A stretch of 64,000 bases of DNA, taken from the NCBI GenBank assembly GCA_028386065.3, contig JAKUCV010001047.1, positions 27,027 through 91,026 of the forward strand. The letters run 5' to 3'. The notes under the pieces were generated by a model, which was not told where the DNA came from, ran no database searches, and saw only the letters and a list, made by a program, of their open reading frames with translations. Within the stretch, counting starts at the first letter, position 1. The number at the start of each line of letters is the position of its first letter. This document shows, piece after piece, positions 1-10,043 of this stretch. The position numbers were made by a program, and so were the translations under genes. The DNA comes from Turnera subulata. Its lineage: Eukaryota; Streptophyta; Magnoliopsida; Malpighiales; Passifloraceae.

Positions 1-110
1 CTCTAACTCTGTACATAATGTAATTTTTACACCAATATCTTTTCAGGAGACATCTTTTCATACCAAAAGGTACACAGTAAAATTCCTGTGTATTATAAAA
101 ATCTCCAACA
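1..110 (-). repeat. 3' LTR of Copia1, cut by the window edge
   Basis: This stretch repeats 5204-5313 with only a few differences and begins on the minus strand with TGTTGGAGAT at position 110. The run of purines on the minus strand just beyond it (111-120) is the polypurine tract that primes second-strand synthesis, which fixes the LTR boundary. About 420 bases of the LTR lie to the left of the window. Confidence 0.9.
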
Positions 111-653
111 TTCCCCCACCATTTTTATAATACCTTGCAATTCGATAGTTCTGGAAATCTTATGCATAAATGAAAATGTCGGTGAGACTTGAATTTTCAC
201 TTAGTGAATCGTGTATCGCCAATCGGAATTGTCAGTAGACTATGCTTTGAACTAACATCTTCCATGTTGACTGGTTGGACCACATATCCACACACAAGAT
301 TTCTCATCCAGAAATGTGATCTTTATAGCCGACACGTTAAAGGCCTTGTGTCTTGTATCTGTTCATGAGTGCTGTTAGAGTTCAAGCCATAAAACTCCTA
401 GAAGCGGCCACACTTCCACTCACATAGGTAGTCTCTATATCCTTAGTGTTCCCGTTATAAACACTTTCGCAAATACATGCCATAGAGATCTATTAAGAGC
501 ATAAGCTCACCCTTTCTCTTGTCCTAACGGGTACCAAGCACTCTTATCTTGGGATGGAATTTAAAGTGAGTGCTTGCCAGTCATCCTAATAGTGTACTTT
601 GACTCATTGAACTCAAGATTTGATGTTTTATCAAACGTTGAGTCGAGGTTCCA
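111..653 (-). other. 3' untranslated part of Copia1
   Basis: These roughly 540 bases lie between the end of the pol frame and the polypurine tract. I see no reading frame or repeat in them. They are probably the 3' non-coding tail of the element's transcript. Confidence 0.6.
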
Positions 654-3600
654 CTATTGGTGACCTATAGAAATTGGCTTGAGACCCATCCCATTAGAGG
701 TCTTACTTACCTTATCTCTGGTAAGTCCTTTTGTAAAAGCATCTGCCAAGTTTTGTTGTGACCTCACAAAATCAATGGTGATCACCGAATTTCTTATCAA
801 TTCTTGTACATAGCTATGTCTTAATCCGATATGTCTAGATTTTCCATTGTAAACTTGGCTATATGCTTTAGACAATGTGGCCTGACTGTCACAATGTATT
901 GATATGGGAGAAATTGGTTTGGGCCACAGCGGAATCTCATAAAGTAAATCTTTTAACCATTCCGCTTCTTTGCTAGCAGATGTTAAGGCCACAAATTCAG
1001 ATGCCATAGTGGAGTCTGTGCAAAGAGTTTGCTTTTTAGAGCTCCAAGATATTGCACCCCCACCAAGCATGAAGATCCATCCAGTTACAGATGAATAATC
1101 ATCTTTATTAGAAATCCAACTAGCATCTGAAAATCCTTCTAACACCGAAGGATATCCGGTATAGCATATACCATAGTTCATAGTTCGTTTTAAGTACCTT
1201 AAAACTCTATGAACTGCCTGCCAATGTTGCTTACCCGGATTGCTAGTAAATCTGCTTAGCTTTCCAACGGCAAATGCAATGTCTGGCCTTGTACAGGTCA
1301 TTGCATACATCAAGCAGCCTATAACCTTTGAATATTCCAGTTGTGCTACCGGACTTCCTTGATTTTTAGCCAACTTCAAGTTTGGATCAAATGGAGTAGA
1401 TACCGGAGAACTCTCCAGTTTCTCAAACTTGTTGAGTATTTTCTCAATGTAATGGGATTGCGACAATGTAATCCCATTACTACTCCTTATAATCTTTATA
1501 CCAAGAATTACATTTGCTTCTCCCATATCTTTCATATCAAAATTTTCTGACAAGTACTTCTTGGTATTCTCAACTTGATCCATGTCCGTGCCAAATATAA
1601 GCATGTCATCTACGTATAAGCAAATAATCACACCTTTTCCATCTTTGAATTTGCTATATACGCATTTATCAGATGTGTTAATCTTGTAACCATCTGCAAG
1701 CACAACCTCATCAAACTTTTGATGCCATTGCTTAGGTGCTTGTTTAAGTCCATACAAGGACTTCTCAAGTTTACAAACCTTATGTTCTTGTCCTTGTAGG
1801 ACAAAACCTTCTGGTTGTTCCATGTAAACTTCCTCATCCAATTCACCATTCAAGAATGCTGTTTTAACATCCATCTGGTGAATAACCAGGTTATGTATTG
1901 ATGCAAGTGCAATCAATAATCTTATTGTAGCAATTCTTGCTACTGGCGAATAGGTATCAAAATAATCTACTCCTTCTTTCTGAGTAAATCCTTTCGCCAC
2001 CAACCTGGCCTTGAACTTATCAATAGTTCCATCAACCTTCATTTTCCTTTTGAAAATCCATTTGCATCCAATCGGTTTGGAGCCTGGTGGTAGGTCTACT
2101 AATTTCCAAGTTTTGTTACCCATTATAGAATCCATTTCATCTTGGATTGCTTCTTTCCAGAAGGCTGCATCCTGTGACTTCATAGCTTCACTATAAGTCT
2201 TAGGATCTTCTTCTATATTGTAACAAAATGGTACATGATTTTCAGTACCTTCTTTTATACCTTCAACTAGGTAATAAAAGTCCGATGACTGTGTAGTTCT
2301 TTTAACTCTTTTGCTCCTTCTTTGCTCAAGTGCATCACTTAAGTCTTCCTTTGTATTTGAGTTTGGAATGTCAAGTGGAGATGCTATAGATTTTTGAATG
2401 GAATTGAATCTTGTCTCATCAAATAAGGCATCCCTTGATTCAATAACAGTATTAATTGTTATTGCATCATTAGGTTCTATAACCATGAACCTATAAGCCT
2501 TACTATGATGTGCATATCCTATGAATATGCATTCAATTCCTCTTTCGCCCAATTTTCTTTTCTTAGGCTCAGGAACTCTCACAATTGCTCTGCATCCCCA
2601 AACTCTTAGATGACTAAGATTTGGTTTTCTTTTGTTCCAAAACTCATATGGGGTGATCTTGCTCCTTTTATTAGGAACTCGATTCAATATGTAAGTGGCA
2701 GTTAATATTGCCTCACCCCAAAATCCTAATCCCAAACTGGAATTAGAGAGCATGGCATTTGCCATCTCTACCAGAACACGGTTCTTGCGTTCTGCAACAT
2801 CATTTTGTTGTGGTGTATATGGAGCTGTTGTTTCATGGACTATCCCAGTTGAATTAAAGAAACTTGGATCATAGTATTCACCACCTCTATCAGTTCTTAA
2901 TCTTTTGACATGTGATTCACAATGCAATTCAACCTCTAGTTTAAATGCTCTAAATTTATCCATTGCTTCATCTTTAGAATGCAAAAAATAAACATAGCAA
3001 AATCTAGAGTAATCATCAATAAAAGTAACAAAATACTTCTTTCCACCAATAGTAGGATTACTATGCATGTCACAAACATCACTATGTACCAATTCAAGAA
3101 TCTTAGTACTTCTTTCAACTTTTGGGAATGGATGTCTTGTGATTTTAGTAAGCATGCTTGTTTTGCATTGTTGATCACTTTTGTTAGTGTTAGGAATTAT
3201 TTCCATTTTCATCATATCTTGCATTTTCCTAACATTCACATGTCCTAACCGATTATGCCATAAGGAAAAAGAAGAAGAATCAACAGTATAAGCAACAACA
3301 TACTTATTCTTATTATTGATATTTAACTTGAACATATTATCATACATGTAGCCTTTGCCAACAAAGACACCACCCTTGGATAGAATAAATTTGTCTGCCT
3401 CAAAAACCATTTTGAAGCCAAACTTGTTTAGCATACTTCCGGACACAAGATTCTTCTTTATCTCAGGCACATAGTACACTTCTGTAAGTGTAAGTGTCTT
3501 TCTAGAGGTGAACTCGAGATCAACACTTCCTTTGCCTTTGATAGTTGCTTTAGTAGCATTCCCCATGTATAAACTTGAACCATCTTCTAGGGGCTCAAAG

Positions 3601-3680
3601 GTCTTGAAGAAATCTTTGTCCTTGCAGACATGTTTTGTTGCTTCGGAATCTATCCACCAACCACCATCATCTTGTACCAT
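654..3680 (-). CDS. Copia1 pol: protease, integrase, reverse transcriptase, RNase H
   Basis: This is one open frame of 1008 codons with no internal stop. The protease site reads DSEAT where the family has DSGAT, so the glycine beside the catalytic Asp is replaced. Integrase begins with WHNRLGHVN (residues ~141-149). The zinc-binding segment has CKTS where CxxC is expected. The catalytic triad is present: Asp in FIDDYS, Asp in RTDRGGEY and Glu in DVAERKNR. Reverse transcriptase shows MDVKTAFLNGE and the active-site YVDDM. RNase H shows FSDAS, an acidic residue in MASEF, and HCDSQ. The start given is only the first Met after a one-base frame change near 3688; the native polyprotein would read through from gag. 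RT and RNase H look intact, but the protease and the integrase zinc finger look damaged, so the copy is probably not autonomous. Confidence 0.95.
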   Translation of the reverse strand: MVQDDGGWWIDSEATKHVCKDKDFFKTFEPLEDGSSLYMGNATKATIKGKGSVDLEFTSRKTLTLTEVYYVPEIKKNLVSGSMLNKFGFKMVFEADKFILSKGGVFVGKGYMYDNMFKLNINNKNKYVVAYTVDSSSFSLWHNRLGHVNVRKMQDMMKMEIIPNTNKSDQQCKTSMLTKITRHPFPKVERSTKILELVHSDVCDMHSNPTIGGKKYFVTFIDDYSRFCYVYFLHSKDEAMDKFRAFKLEVELHCESHVKRLRTDRGGEYYDPSFFNSTGIVHETTAPYTPQQNDVAERKNRVLVEMANAMLSNSSLGLGFWGEAILTATYILNRVPNKRSKITPYEFWNKRKPNLSHLRVWGCRAIVRVPEPKKRKLGERGIECIFIGYAHHSKAYRFMVIEPNDAITINTVIESRDALFDETRFNSIQKSIASPLDIPNSNTKEDLSDALEQRRSKRVKRTTQSSDFYYLVEGIKEGTENHVPFCYNIEEDPKTYSEAMKSQDAAFWKEAIQDEMDSIMGNKTWKLVDLPPGSKPIGCKWIFKRKMKVDGTIDKFKARLVAKGFTQKEGVDYFDTYSPVARIATIRLLIALASIHNLVIHQMDVKTAFLNGELDEEVYMEQPEGFVLQGQEHKVCKLEKSLYGLKQAPKQWHQKFDEVVLADGYKINTSDKCVYSKFKDGKGVIICLYVDDMLIFGTDMDQVENTKKYLSENFDMKDMGEANVILGIKIIRSSNGITLSQSHYIEKILNKFEKLESSPVSTPFDPNLKLAKNQGSPVAQLEYSKVIGCLMYAMTCTRPDIAFAVGKLSRFTSNPGKQHWQAVHRVLRYLKRTMNYGICYTGYPSVLEGFSDASWISNKDDYSSVTGWIFMLGGGAISWSSKKQTLCTDSTMASEFVALTSASKEAEWLKDLLYEIPLWPKPISPISIHCDSQATLSKAYSQVYNGKSRHIGLRHSYVQELIRNSVITIDFVRSQQNLADAFTKGLTRDKVSKTSNGMGLKPISIGHQ

Positions 3681-3689
3681 ATTGATTTC

Positions 3690-4593
3690 GAAATCATGGC
3701 TACAAACTTATCAGTTGATGGTGCATCATTCTTGCCTTGAACTTTCTTCCTTTTGAGAAGTCGGCATTCAGACTTGTAGTGTCCTGGCTTGTTGCAATTG
3801 AAGCACACAACCTTTTTCTTGATGGACTTATTGTCTTGAAGCTACTAAATTTTTGCTTTTTAGACTTGTTTTCTTGTCCATCATCCACCAAGTGTACTTT
3901 TGACACTTGAGAATCTTGCTCTTTATCTTCTTCTTCTTTACGAAGGCTCTCCTCAATTCGGAGTTCATTTTCAAGAGCTTGAAGACTAATGTCTTCTTTC
4001 TTGTGCTTCAACTGCTTCTTAAATTCTTTCAAAGAAGGAGGCAACTTATCTATAATAGATGCTACAATAATGCCGTCATCCATGTTCAAGTTATGATGCT
4101 TGAATGTACCAAGAATATGCTCAATTTCATGAAATTGCTCCAAAACAGATTTATTATCTACCATGCGATAATTATTGAAATTGGAGACAATGAACTTCTT
4201 ACTTGGAGCATCCTCCTTTAAGTATCTCTGTTCAAGCAACTCCCACAAGTCCTTTGCTGAAGCAGAGTTGTAGTATGTATCGAACATGGTGTCTGACATT
4301 CCATTGAGAATGCTTCCCAAAGCAATGCAATCATCATTATCCCATTTGTTCCGCTTGATAGCATCCTTCTTTGTTTCATCCTCCTTTTCTTCTGGTCTGG
4401 GCTCCTTAAGAACATACAAAATTCCCATTGCAGCTAATAGAAAATGCATCTTCTTTTGCCATCTTCGAAAGTAACCATCATCAAAGCACTCCAACTTTGC
4501 GAAGTTTGGCTCCTTTGGCACAACAACCTTGTTCTTCCCCATAATGCCGAATATTGTCTTAAGATTGTTGAGACTGAAATCTTCTTTTTGCAC
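3690..4593 (-). pseudogene. Copia1 gag, frameshifted at the zinc knuckle
   Basis: Gag forms the virus-like particle and packages element RNA. The N-terminal part carries the copia gag region (FRRWQKKMHFLL, then about 100 residues on, ASAKDLWELLEQRY), then a lysine/glutamate-rich helix (EELRKEEEDKEQ-type composition). A perfect CCHC knuckle, CFNCNKPGHYKSEC, is encoded at 3764-3805 but in a different frame from the upstream gag. One single-base change lies just before it (about 3835-3845) and a second just after it (about 3688), which passes the reading to the pol frame. The open frame as it stands ends at 3700 with an unrelated tail. The start at 4593 could be extended; a Met at about position 18 of the protein (MGKNKVVV) is a more natural gag start. 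Confidence 0.85.
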
Positions 4594-4781
4594 TGGTACA
4601 CTGCTTCTTGCACTGTGTGGTGATGTGGAGGAGACAAGGCTGTGAATATAATAACTGCAGATGCTTCAAGGCGTGCTGCTAATGCCACTTTCCTTAAGAC
4701 AATATTTGCCACCACCACTTTATCCAAAGTCGGTATGCAACGGTGTCTTGCAAATTCGCCTCAGAGATACAATGAAGCCAC

Positions 4782-5313
4782 TGGTTGGAGATGTTTTGCA
4801 TTAACACCAACAACCCCTTGATCACCTTCCAAAAGTAAACAGAATATCTATCTTGTATGGTAACCTCTGCAGTAGTATACCATACAAGAATGCAAGGTAT
4901 TTTAATGTGGTAGGAAATATTTATTTGACAAAAAAAAAGGAAAAATAGAAGATGTTTTGTAGGAGGGAATTAGGATGTGTAATAGAGAGAGGTTTGGAGA
5001 GAAAAGAGGAAATGTGTAGAAAGAATTTGTTGGAGAGAAATCAAAAATGTAATAATTTGTACGAATGTTTTCTGATGTCTTGGAGAAAGATTTGGAAGCC
5101 TTTATATAGGCATCAAGGTGCCTATCCAAAAGGATACTTATCCTTTCATAAATTGCATCTTTTCATTGAAATTTAAACTGTGACTTTTCCAAAAGACACT
5201 AAACTGTAACTCTGTACATAATGCAATTTTTACACCAATATCTTTTCAGGAGACATCTTTTCATACCAAAAGGTACACAATAAAATTCCTGTGTATTATA
5301 AAAATCTCCAACA
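4782..5313 (-). repeat. 5' LTR of Copia1
   Basis: The outer edge (5313) is fixed by the repeat with bases 1-110. The inner edge is inferred from the terminal inverted repeat: TGTTGGAGAT at the start and ATCTCCAACCA ending at 4782 on the minus strand. A TATA-like CCTATATAAAGG lies at about 5099-5110 on the minus strand, placing U3 to the right and R-U5 to the left. I could not find a convincing Met primer-binding site after the proposed end, so the inner boundary has medium confidence. Confidence 0.7.
4851..4889. other. perfect 12-bp hairpin in the Copia1 LTR
   Basis: The arm TCTTGTATGGTA (4851-4862) is exactly complementary to TACCATACAAGA (4878-4889) across a 15-base loop. It lies in the R-U5 side of the LTR and so would be in the element RNA. 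A role in RNA structure is inference. Confidence 0.75.
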
Positions 5314-5389
5314 AAAAGTTTAGTTAAAATGAAAAAATACAAATATAAATTTATAAAGGTAATGTATATTATATATTTAAGCACTTACA

Positions 5390-6107
5390 TAAATAGTACC
5401 TACAGCACCATGAACTTCGACATCCTCATTTTTAAACTAACAATATGGCCATGCTTTGTAGGAGGTACCTATATAAAATATAAAAAATACAAAAAATAAT
5501 AAATTTTGCTTCATAAAAAAATTGAAGTAGAACTTGAATTAATACATTTGAATGAGAATATGAATTACATCTGTGATAAATATATGTATATCAACAATTT
5601 TTTTTTAAAAAAAAAACAAAAGGTTAAAAATAATTGTACCTTCAACTTCAGGCCATGGCCAATCGCGAACACACATCAAAGCTTCTATTCTTTTTGGATC
5701 CAGTCTACTTCGATGTGGATTTACAAACCTACCACCAATACTAAAAGCCGACTCTGAAGCTACTGTGGAGATAAGAATGGCTAAAAAATCCCATGCAATC
5801 CTTTGTAATGTTGGACATTTTAGCCAATTTGACTTCCACCAAGATAATATATCAAAGTGTTGCTCAGGCATTGTCGGTTGTAGTTTCTCCTCTAAACAAT
5901 AGTCTAATTCTGTCTTGACACACTAAAAAGAGGATTTCTCATTCACAACTTGGGAATAATTACTTTCCCAACTACCAACTCTTTTATGTAGAAGAAGAGG
6001 ATGAGGATGACTCTGTAATTGAGGAACACATAAATTCACTATGCTGAATATTCCTAGACTTAGCTTTACATTCCCTTAGCTAATCATGAAGAATCTTCTT
6101 TACCCTC
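5390..6107 (-). pseudogene. hAT2 transposase, C-terminal dimerisation domain
   Basis: The segment 5640-5875 encodes a typical hAT C-terminal (hATC) dimerisation domain: FDILSWWK, then CPTLQRIAWDFLAI, ASESAFSIGGR and RIEALMCVRDWPW. The part up to 6107 matches the family's variable region before hATC but has stops and frame changes. After WPWPEVEG the DNA shows a splice-donor-like AAG|GTACAA on the minus strand near 5640. A further exon-like piece encoding NEDVEVHGAVG occurs near 5395-5440, so the last intron may be about 5450-5640. The domain normally joins two transposase monomers; here it is only a remnant. Confidence 0.88.
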
Positions 6108-6418
6108 TGATGTAAACTTGAAAATAGGGGTGTGTATTATTTTTGATTGTGCTTACAAATGTAAGGGGGGGGGGGGGGGTGGTTTGTAATTATACTCCTA
6201 ATTTTACTATTTTACACTTGTTCCCCAAGAATTTTCACTGCTCATTACTTGGTCCCCAATTTCCAAGTTATCCGACTAAATTCAAGGGACTTGACTTCCA
6301 AGGGAAGCCATGGGAGTGTGTTGGAAAGTAGGTGCTTGGCTTTGGGCTTACTTCGGATGGGCTCACACATATTGGGCTTGAGAGTTTGTCGTGTCCACTA
6401 ATATTTCGGGTAATATCA
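6108..6418 (-). repeat. 3' LTR of the non-autonomous element
   Basis: It is homologous along its length to 20707-21009. It contains a run of 15 G (6165-6179) absent from the other copy and a TATA-like stretch. On the minus strand it is preceded by AAGGGGCTAT, a short purine tract that could be the polypurine tract. Confidence 0.78.
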
Positions 6419-6826
6419 ATAGCCCCTTAAATGGTTGAACTTGGAACAAGTTTGAGCATTAATGTATATATGACCTTTTGGATGTCACCGCTTTTATGGA
6501 ATATACTTTAGCGAAGACTGCCTCGTTAAAAACCTTATCAGGAAAAAATCCAATGGGATAAAAGCCTGATGAAAGAAAGAGGAGTCCAATGCATACTCTA
6601 TTCTTCATCATTGTGAATGTCTCGAACTGAGGGATACATGCTTTTCTTGGTGGTTTGGGTCGGTACCCTTTCCGTTACTTTATAAAGATCGCAGCCTCCT
6701 TTCGGTGCATCATCCACTTCCTGGCTTTTGGACCACTCTCTGAATTGGTTTTTGCTTGAGTTACTTGTTGTACTATCTTCGGGTACCTTTTGGCCTTCAT
6801 TTTGGAACCTCAATGTGATCTTTGTT
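6419..6826 (-). other. 3' internal part of the non-autonomous element, with a small ORF
   Basis: On the minus strand an open frame of 71 codons (6813-6598) encodes a hydrophilic peptide (start MRFQNEGQKVPEDS, end DIHNDEE). I do not recognise it. A related-looking start, FQNKDQEAPN, is encoded just across the Tekay insertion at 17975-18010, so this may be a short duplicated exon or repeat. The stretch 6500-6595 carries the minus-strand complement of a GCCTCGTTAAAAACCTTATC-type segment (6509-6540) of a kind I associate with plant LTR elements. That association is from memory and has no function attached. Confidence 0.45.
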
Positions 6827-8317
6827 TGGAATGAAACGTCCGTGTCCCAATTTTACAAATAAAATACTTAATCAAAAGAAATTTACCAAAATGCCCCTGA
6901 AACCCGGGACACGAATTACAATACCAAAACAATATCTGAAAATCATAATAAAGCAAGAAGTCATAAAGAACAAGAGGAAACCGGCTTAACAATCCATAAG
7001 TCAACCAGGCATCCAACCGAAACATCATCAGGTATCAAATCCCGGCAACCCGCCGACAAAGTAATCAAAATCAATAATGACATCTCAACAAAATCCAATG
7101 CAGCGGAAGAAATAATCAAAGTAAAAGAAGAGAAGAAAAATGATATGCATGTCGACTCTATGGATCCAACCGGGAGAAGAAGCACAGCTACCTGCTGGGA
7201 TATCCACGTCCGTACTCCGGAAAGGAAGAGAGAGACTGCATGCTAACTAAGAGTCTGAAAAACATCGGTGGCGATTATGTGAGTCGCCTACTCAGTGAGC
7301 AGTATAAATCTAGTTACGTAGGTGTGCAAAGCAAGTTCGAAAGGAAAGTAGAGAAACAAACACAAGTAAGCAAACATACAATAACCAGTACCAACATGCC
7401 AACCACAAAAAGAAAACAGTTTATATTTTACATCTGTTGTGTGTGTTAAGTTATCTTATTATACTTATTATTCAAGCCCCCCTACTGTGTGCGTCGAGCT
7501 CGGTCCCGTTTCATGAGACAACCAGGGCGAAAGCCCAATATAACCAGGCATAAAGCCCAAATATCACCATAGAAAGAGAGAGAGAGAGACAGAGAGAAAG
7601 AGGGAGGTAGAAAGGGGTAGGTAGAAGGAGGGAGGTAGAACCGGTCATCACAGACCCATATACTAAACCGCATATACCATGCTATCCCGCATGCAAACCC
7701 GAGGGGTGTCACCTCCCGCTCGAACCAACCGGTCATCAGCACACAGTAGCCTATCTTCTACTGTACATTATTCTTATTCATACTTATAAGTTCATGTGTG
7801 CCAAGAGTTGTGATAAAACAGGATTGTGTGAGTTATTATCTCAATCAAGCATCCGGGTTTCCAACCCACAGTACATCACACAGATCACCCAGAATCACTC
7901 CACATTTTATATCCATAACAATTTAAAAGTCATGCTCATTAGGCAACTAGTAACATACAGGCACATAATACAGATCATGGCATGTTAGCAAACAGGGCAT
8001 GTAACTCAGACAAACCAATCTAACAAGCACATGCATACAAACATAAAAAGACTTATAAAGTCACCTCAACGATGATGATTTTGTGGAGCTTTCCTCAAAA
8101 CAGATCCTCCAGCTCCCGAGGTAATACCCGTGCCTGAATACCGGCACACACAATAATTACAAAAACAATTATTGCAGACCGTGCATGCATGATACTTATA
8201 TGCTCAACTGAGTGAAACCTGACCCAAACTACCCCGTTAAGTAATTTCAGGGTCTAAGCCCAAAAGGGTATATTTCCTTACTAAAAACTCCAAAGACAAG
8301 GATCTAGGGTTAACTAG

Positions 8318-8504
8318 GCTTAAGCCCATCCGAATTCAAGATAACCTCTCGAGCCTAAAGCCCACTTCTACAAGTCTGCAATTATCCAAAATTATGAATT
8401 TGGGCTTAGAGCCCATTCCTTAAAGTCCATAACGAGTTCCCGGGCCTAAAGCCCATCTCCTTAAATCCGAGACTATCCATTTATGTTATTGGGCCTTGAG
8501 CCCA
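8318..8504. repeat. cluster of five GGGC-(N)-GCCC palindromes in the LTR
   Basis: Imperfect palindromes of the form GGGCYTWRAGCCCA begin at about 8318, 8351, 8401, 8441 and 8490, separated by 33-50 bases. The same cluster is in the other LTR at about 16340-16530. TGGGCC/TGGGCT (site II) motifs bind TCP factors in plant promoters. Whether these are used is unknown, since they lie over a kilobase downstream of the probable start. Confidence 0.7.
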
Positions 8505-9186
8505 TACCCTACAGTCCAGAACAACATACTTGTGCTAAAGTGTTAGGTTGTTAGGCCTGGGCCCGGTTTTCCTACATGCCGTTCTAAGGTCATTCCCGAG
8601 CCCAAGATTTAAACGACCTGAGATTCTATAAGTGTCGGTAAATTTCTGGCCACACACTCTCACACCCCCGCACACGATTTACCACTAATCTCAATTATCA
8701 TAATAAGTACATTCATCCAATTAATCCCCATGAATTATGTACAAAAGGTAACCCGAGTCCAAAACCGGAAAATACCATTTAAAGACGAAGAAGATTCTGT
8801 GAAGCCAAAACTGTGACCCGAGCCTTGCCGAAAAATTCCCGAGCCTCGTCGGAATATTCCCGAGCTTCGCCGGATTCCAGTCAACCTCGCCGGAATTCAC
8901 CCAAACTGCCAAACACAACCCAACAACAACAAACCAACTCCAATTCAACACAACACCCACAGATCCATAAAACGAATTAGAGAGAAAGTTAATGAACGGA
9001 TCCTTACCCGAAACTCTTGCCAATACCGAACCAGTCCATTACCCCAAATCCCAGTCGGGTATTCACGCAGTCACTGCTCGAATATGATCAACACACAACT
9101 GCCATCACCGATCCATACAACCCAACATCCATTACCAAAAACCAACAACGAAACGAATTGAGGGCGGGGCGGCTGTAGAGGTACTT

Positions 9187-9338
9187 ACCGGGATTTAAAC
9201 CTTCACTGCCGGCACCGGTCTGGTCCTAGACTCGCAACCTCGCTGCTCAGAGGAATAAACACCATCAACCGCACGAAATAAGAAGAAAAAAAAATAGAGA
9301 AACCGAGAGAGTTGGAGAAGCTGGCGGCTTACCTCGTC
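9187..9338 (-). promoter_or_regulatory. intron-like splice signals in the Tekay LTR leader
   Basis: On the minus strand a donor GACGAG|GTAAGC (intron from 9332) is followed 90 bases later by a pyrimidine-rich stretch and acceptor CTCTGAGCAG|CGAGG (intron end 9243). A second donor, CCCG|GTAAGTACC, begins at 9188. The same 90-base interval and both donors are kept in the other LTR (17209-17298). This suggests a spliced 5' leader but is not proof. Confidence 0.45.
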
Positions 9339-9986
9339 GGTGATGCAACCGCATGCGAGGGATAGCCAATCCCCACCCACAAGCCCTCTCGATTCCGTCA
9401 CTGGCCAAACTAGCCTCGGGTCCCTGCTGCTCGACTGCGACGATGGTGGCTCAAAGGCAAAGAGAAGGAAACGGTGGCGGCGGCGATGAGTGGTGGAGGG
9501 AAAAGAAAAGGCGACGGCGGCGTGGAAGCGACAAGGATGAGACGAGAAGAATCGGGGCGGCCGGAAGGAAAAGAGAATATAGAGAAAAGGAGAGGTGGGG
9601 AGCGGCTACGATTGAAGAGAAAAGAATGAAGAAGGGAGAAAGGGAAAAAGAAAAGGGTGAGGGCTTAGGGTTTTGACCCGCCTGAGTCAAAATGACGTCG
9701 TTTTGCCTTGGGCGCGGTCAACCAGCCCTTCCCTGGTCAAACTTTTTTTTTTCTTTTGCCAAAGCGACGTAGTTTTTGATTAAAACTACGATAACCCCGT
9801 TTCACCCCAAACAAGCTCTCAAACTCGGCGAAACTCGAACACCCTATGATACCCATTTAAAATTAACATTTCCAAGGGAAATAATTAATTTTCTCAACCA
9901 AAAACCCGGAAATAAATCGAGGGAAAAGTTGGAATAAAAATTTCGAAAATTCCATAAATTAGTTTATGAAAATCTGGGGCGTTACA

Positions 9987-10003
9987 GTTCCACCCCTCTT
10001 AAT
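9987..10003 (-). other. polypurine tract of the Tekay element
   Basis: The minus strand reads AAGAGGGGTGGAAC immediately before the 3' LTR start TGTAACG. This is the expected site and composition for the second-strand primer. Confidence 0.8.
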
Positions 10004-10043
10004 AAAAAATTTCGTCATCGAAATTTATAAGGCAAGAAAGAAG

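Larger units (their letters stand above)
1..5313 (-). mobile_element. Ty1/copia LTR retrotransposon, nearly complete (Copia1)
   Basis: This element reads on the minus strand. Its 5' LTR is at about 4782-5313, followed by gag (4593 to about 3690), one long pol frame (3680-654), a purine tract (minus GGTGGGGGAA, 111-120) and the first 110 bases of the 3' LTR, which leaves the window at base 1. Domain order protease, integrase, reverse transcriptase, RNase H defines Ty1/copia. The two LTR pieces are almost identical over the shared 110 bases, so it is probably the youngest large insertion here. A candidate TSD is AAAAG (5314-5318), but the partner lies outside the window. It inserted into the 3' part of the hAT2 element that continues to its right. 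The gag sequence resembles the Tork/Tnt1 group, but I hold the lineage loosely. Confidence 0.93.
6832..9986 (-). repeat. 3' LTR of the Tekay element (3155 bp)
   Basis: It matches 14861-17954 throughout; the length difference is mainly one segment of about 60 bp at 9000-9060 that the other copy lacks. On the minus strand it starts TGTAACGCCCC (9986) and ends GACGTTTCA (6832). It contains, from 3' to 5' on the plus strand, a GA-rich tract (7570-7640), a cluster of GGGC/GCCC palindromes (8318-8504) and a gene-like leader with splice signals (9180-9670). On the minus strand, ACGACGTCATTTTG near 9690 contains a GACGTC core, a bZIP-type site, close to the likely transcription start. In the other LTR this core is mutated. 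Confidence 0.93.

Noticed and set aside
6165..6179. Run of 15 G as a quadruplex or regulatory site
   Set aside because: A single homopolymer in one LTR copy and absent in the other; more likely slippage or sequencing-sensitive length.
9353..9676. Arg/Glu/Gly-rich plus-strand open frame (107 codons)
   Set aside because: It is the complement of the CT-rich leader in the Tekay LTR; composition follows the GA-rich DNA and the other LTR has a differing, shifted version.
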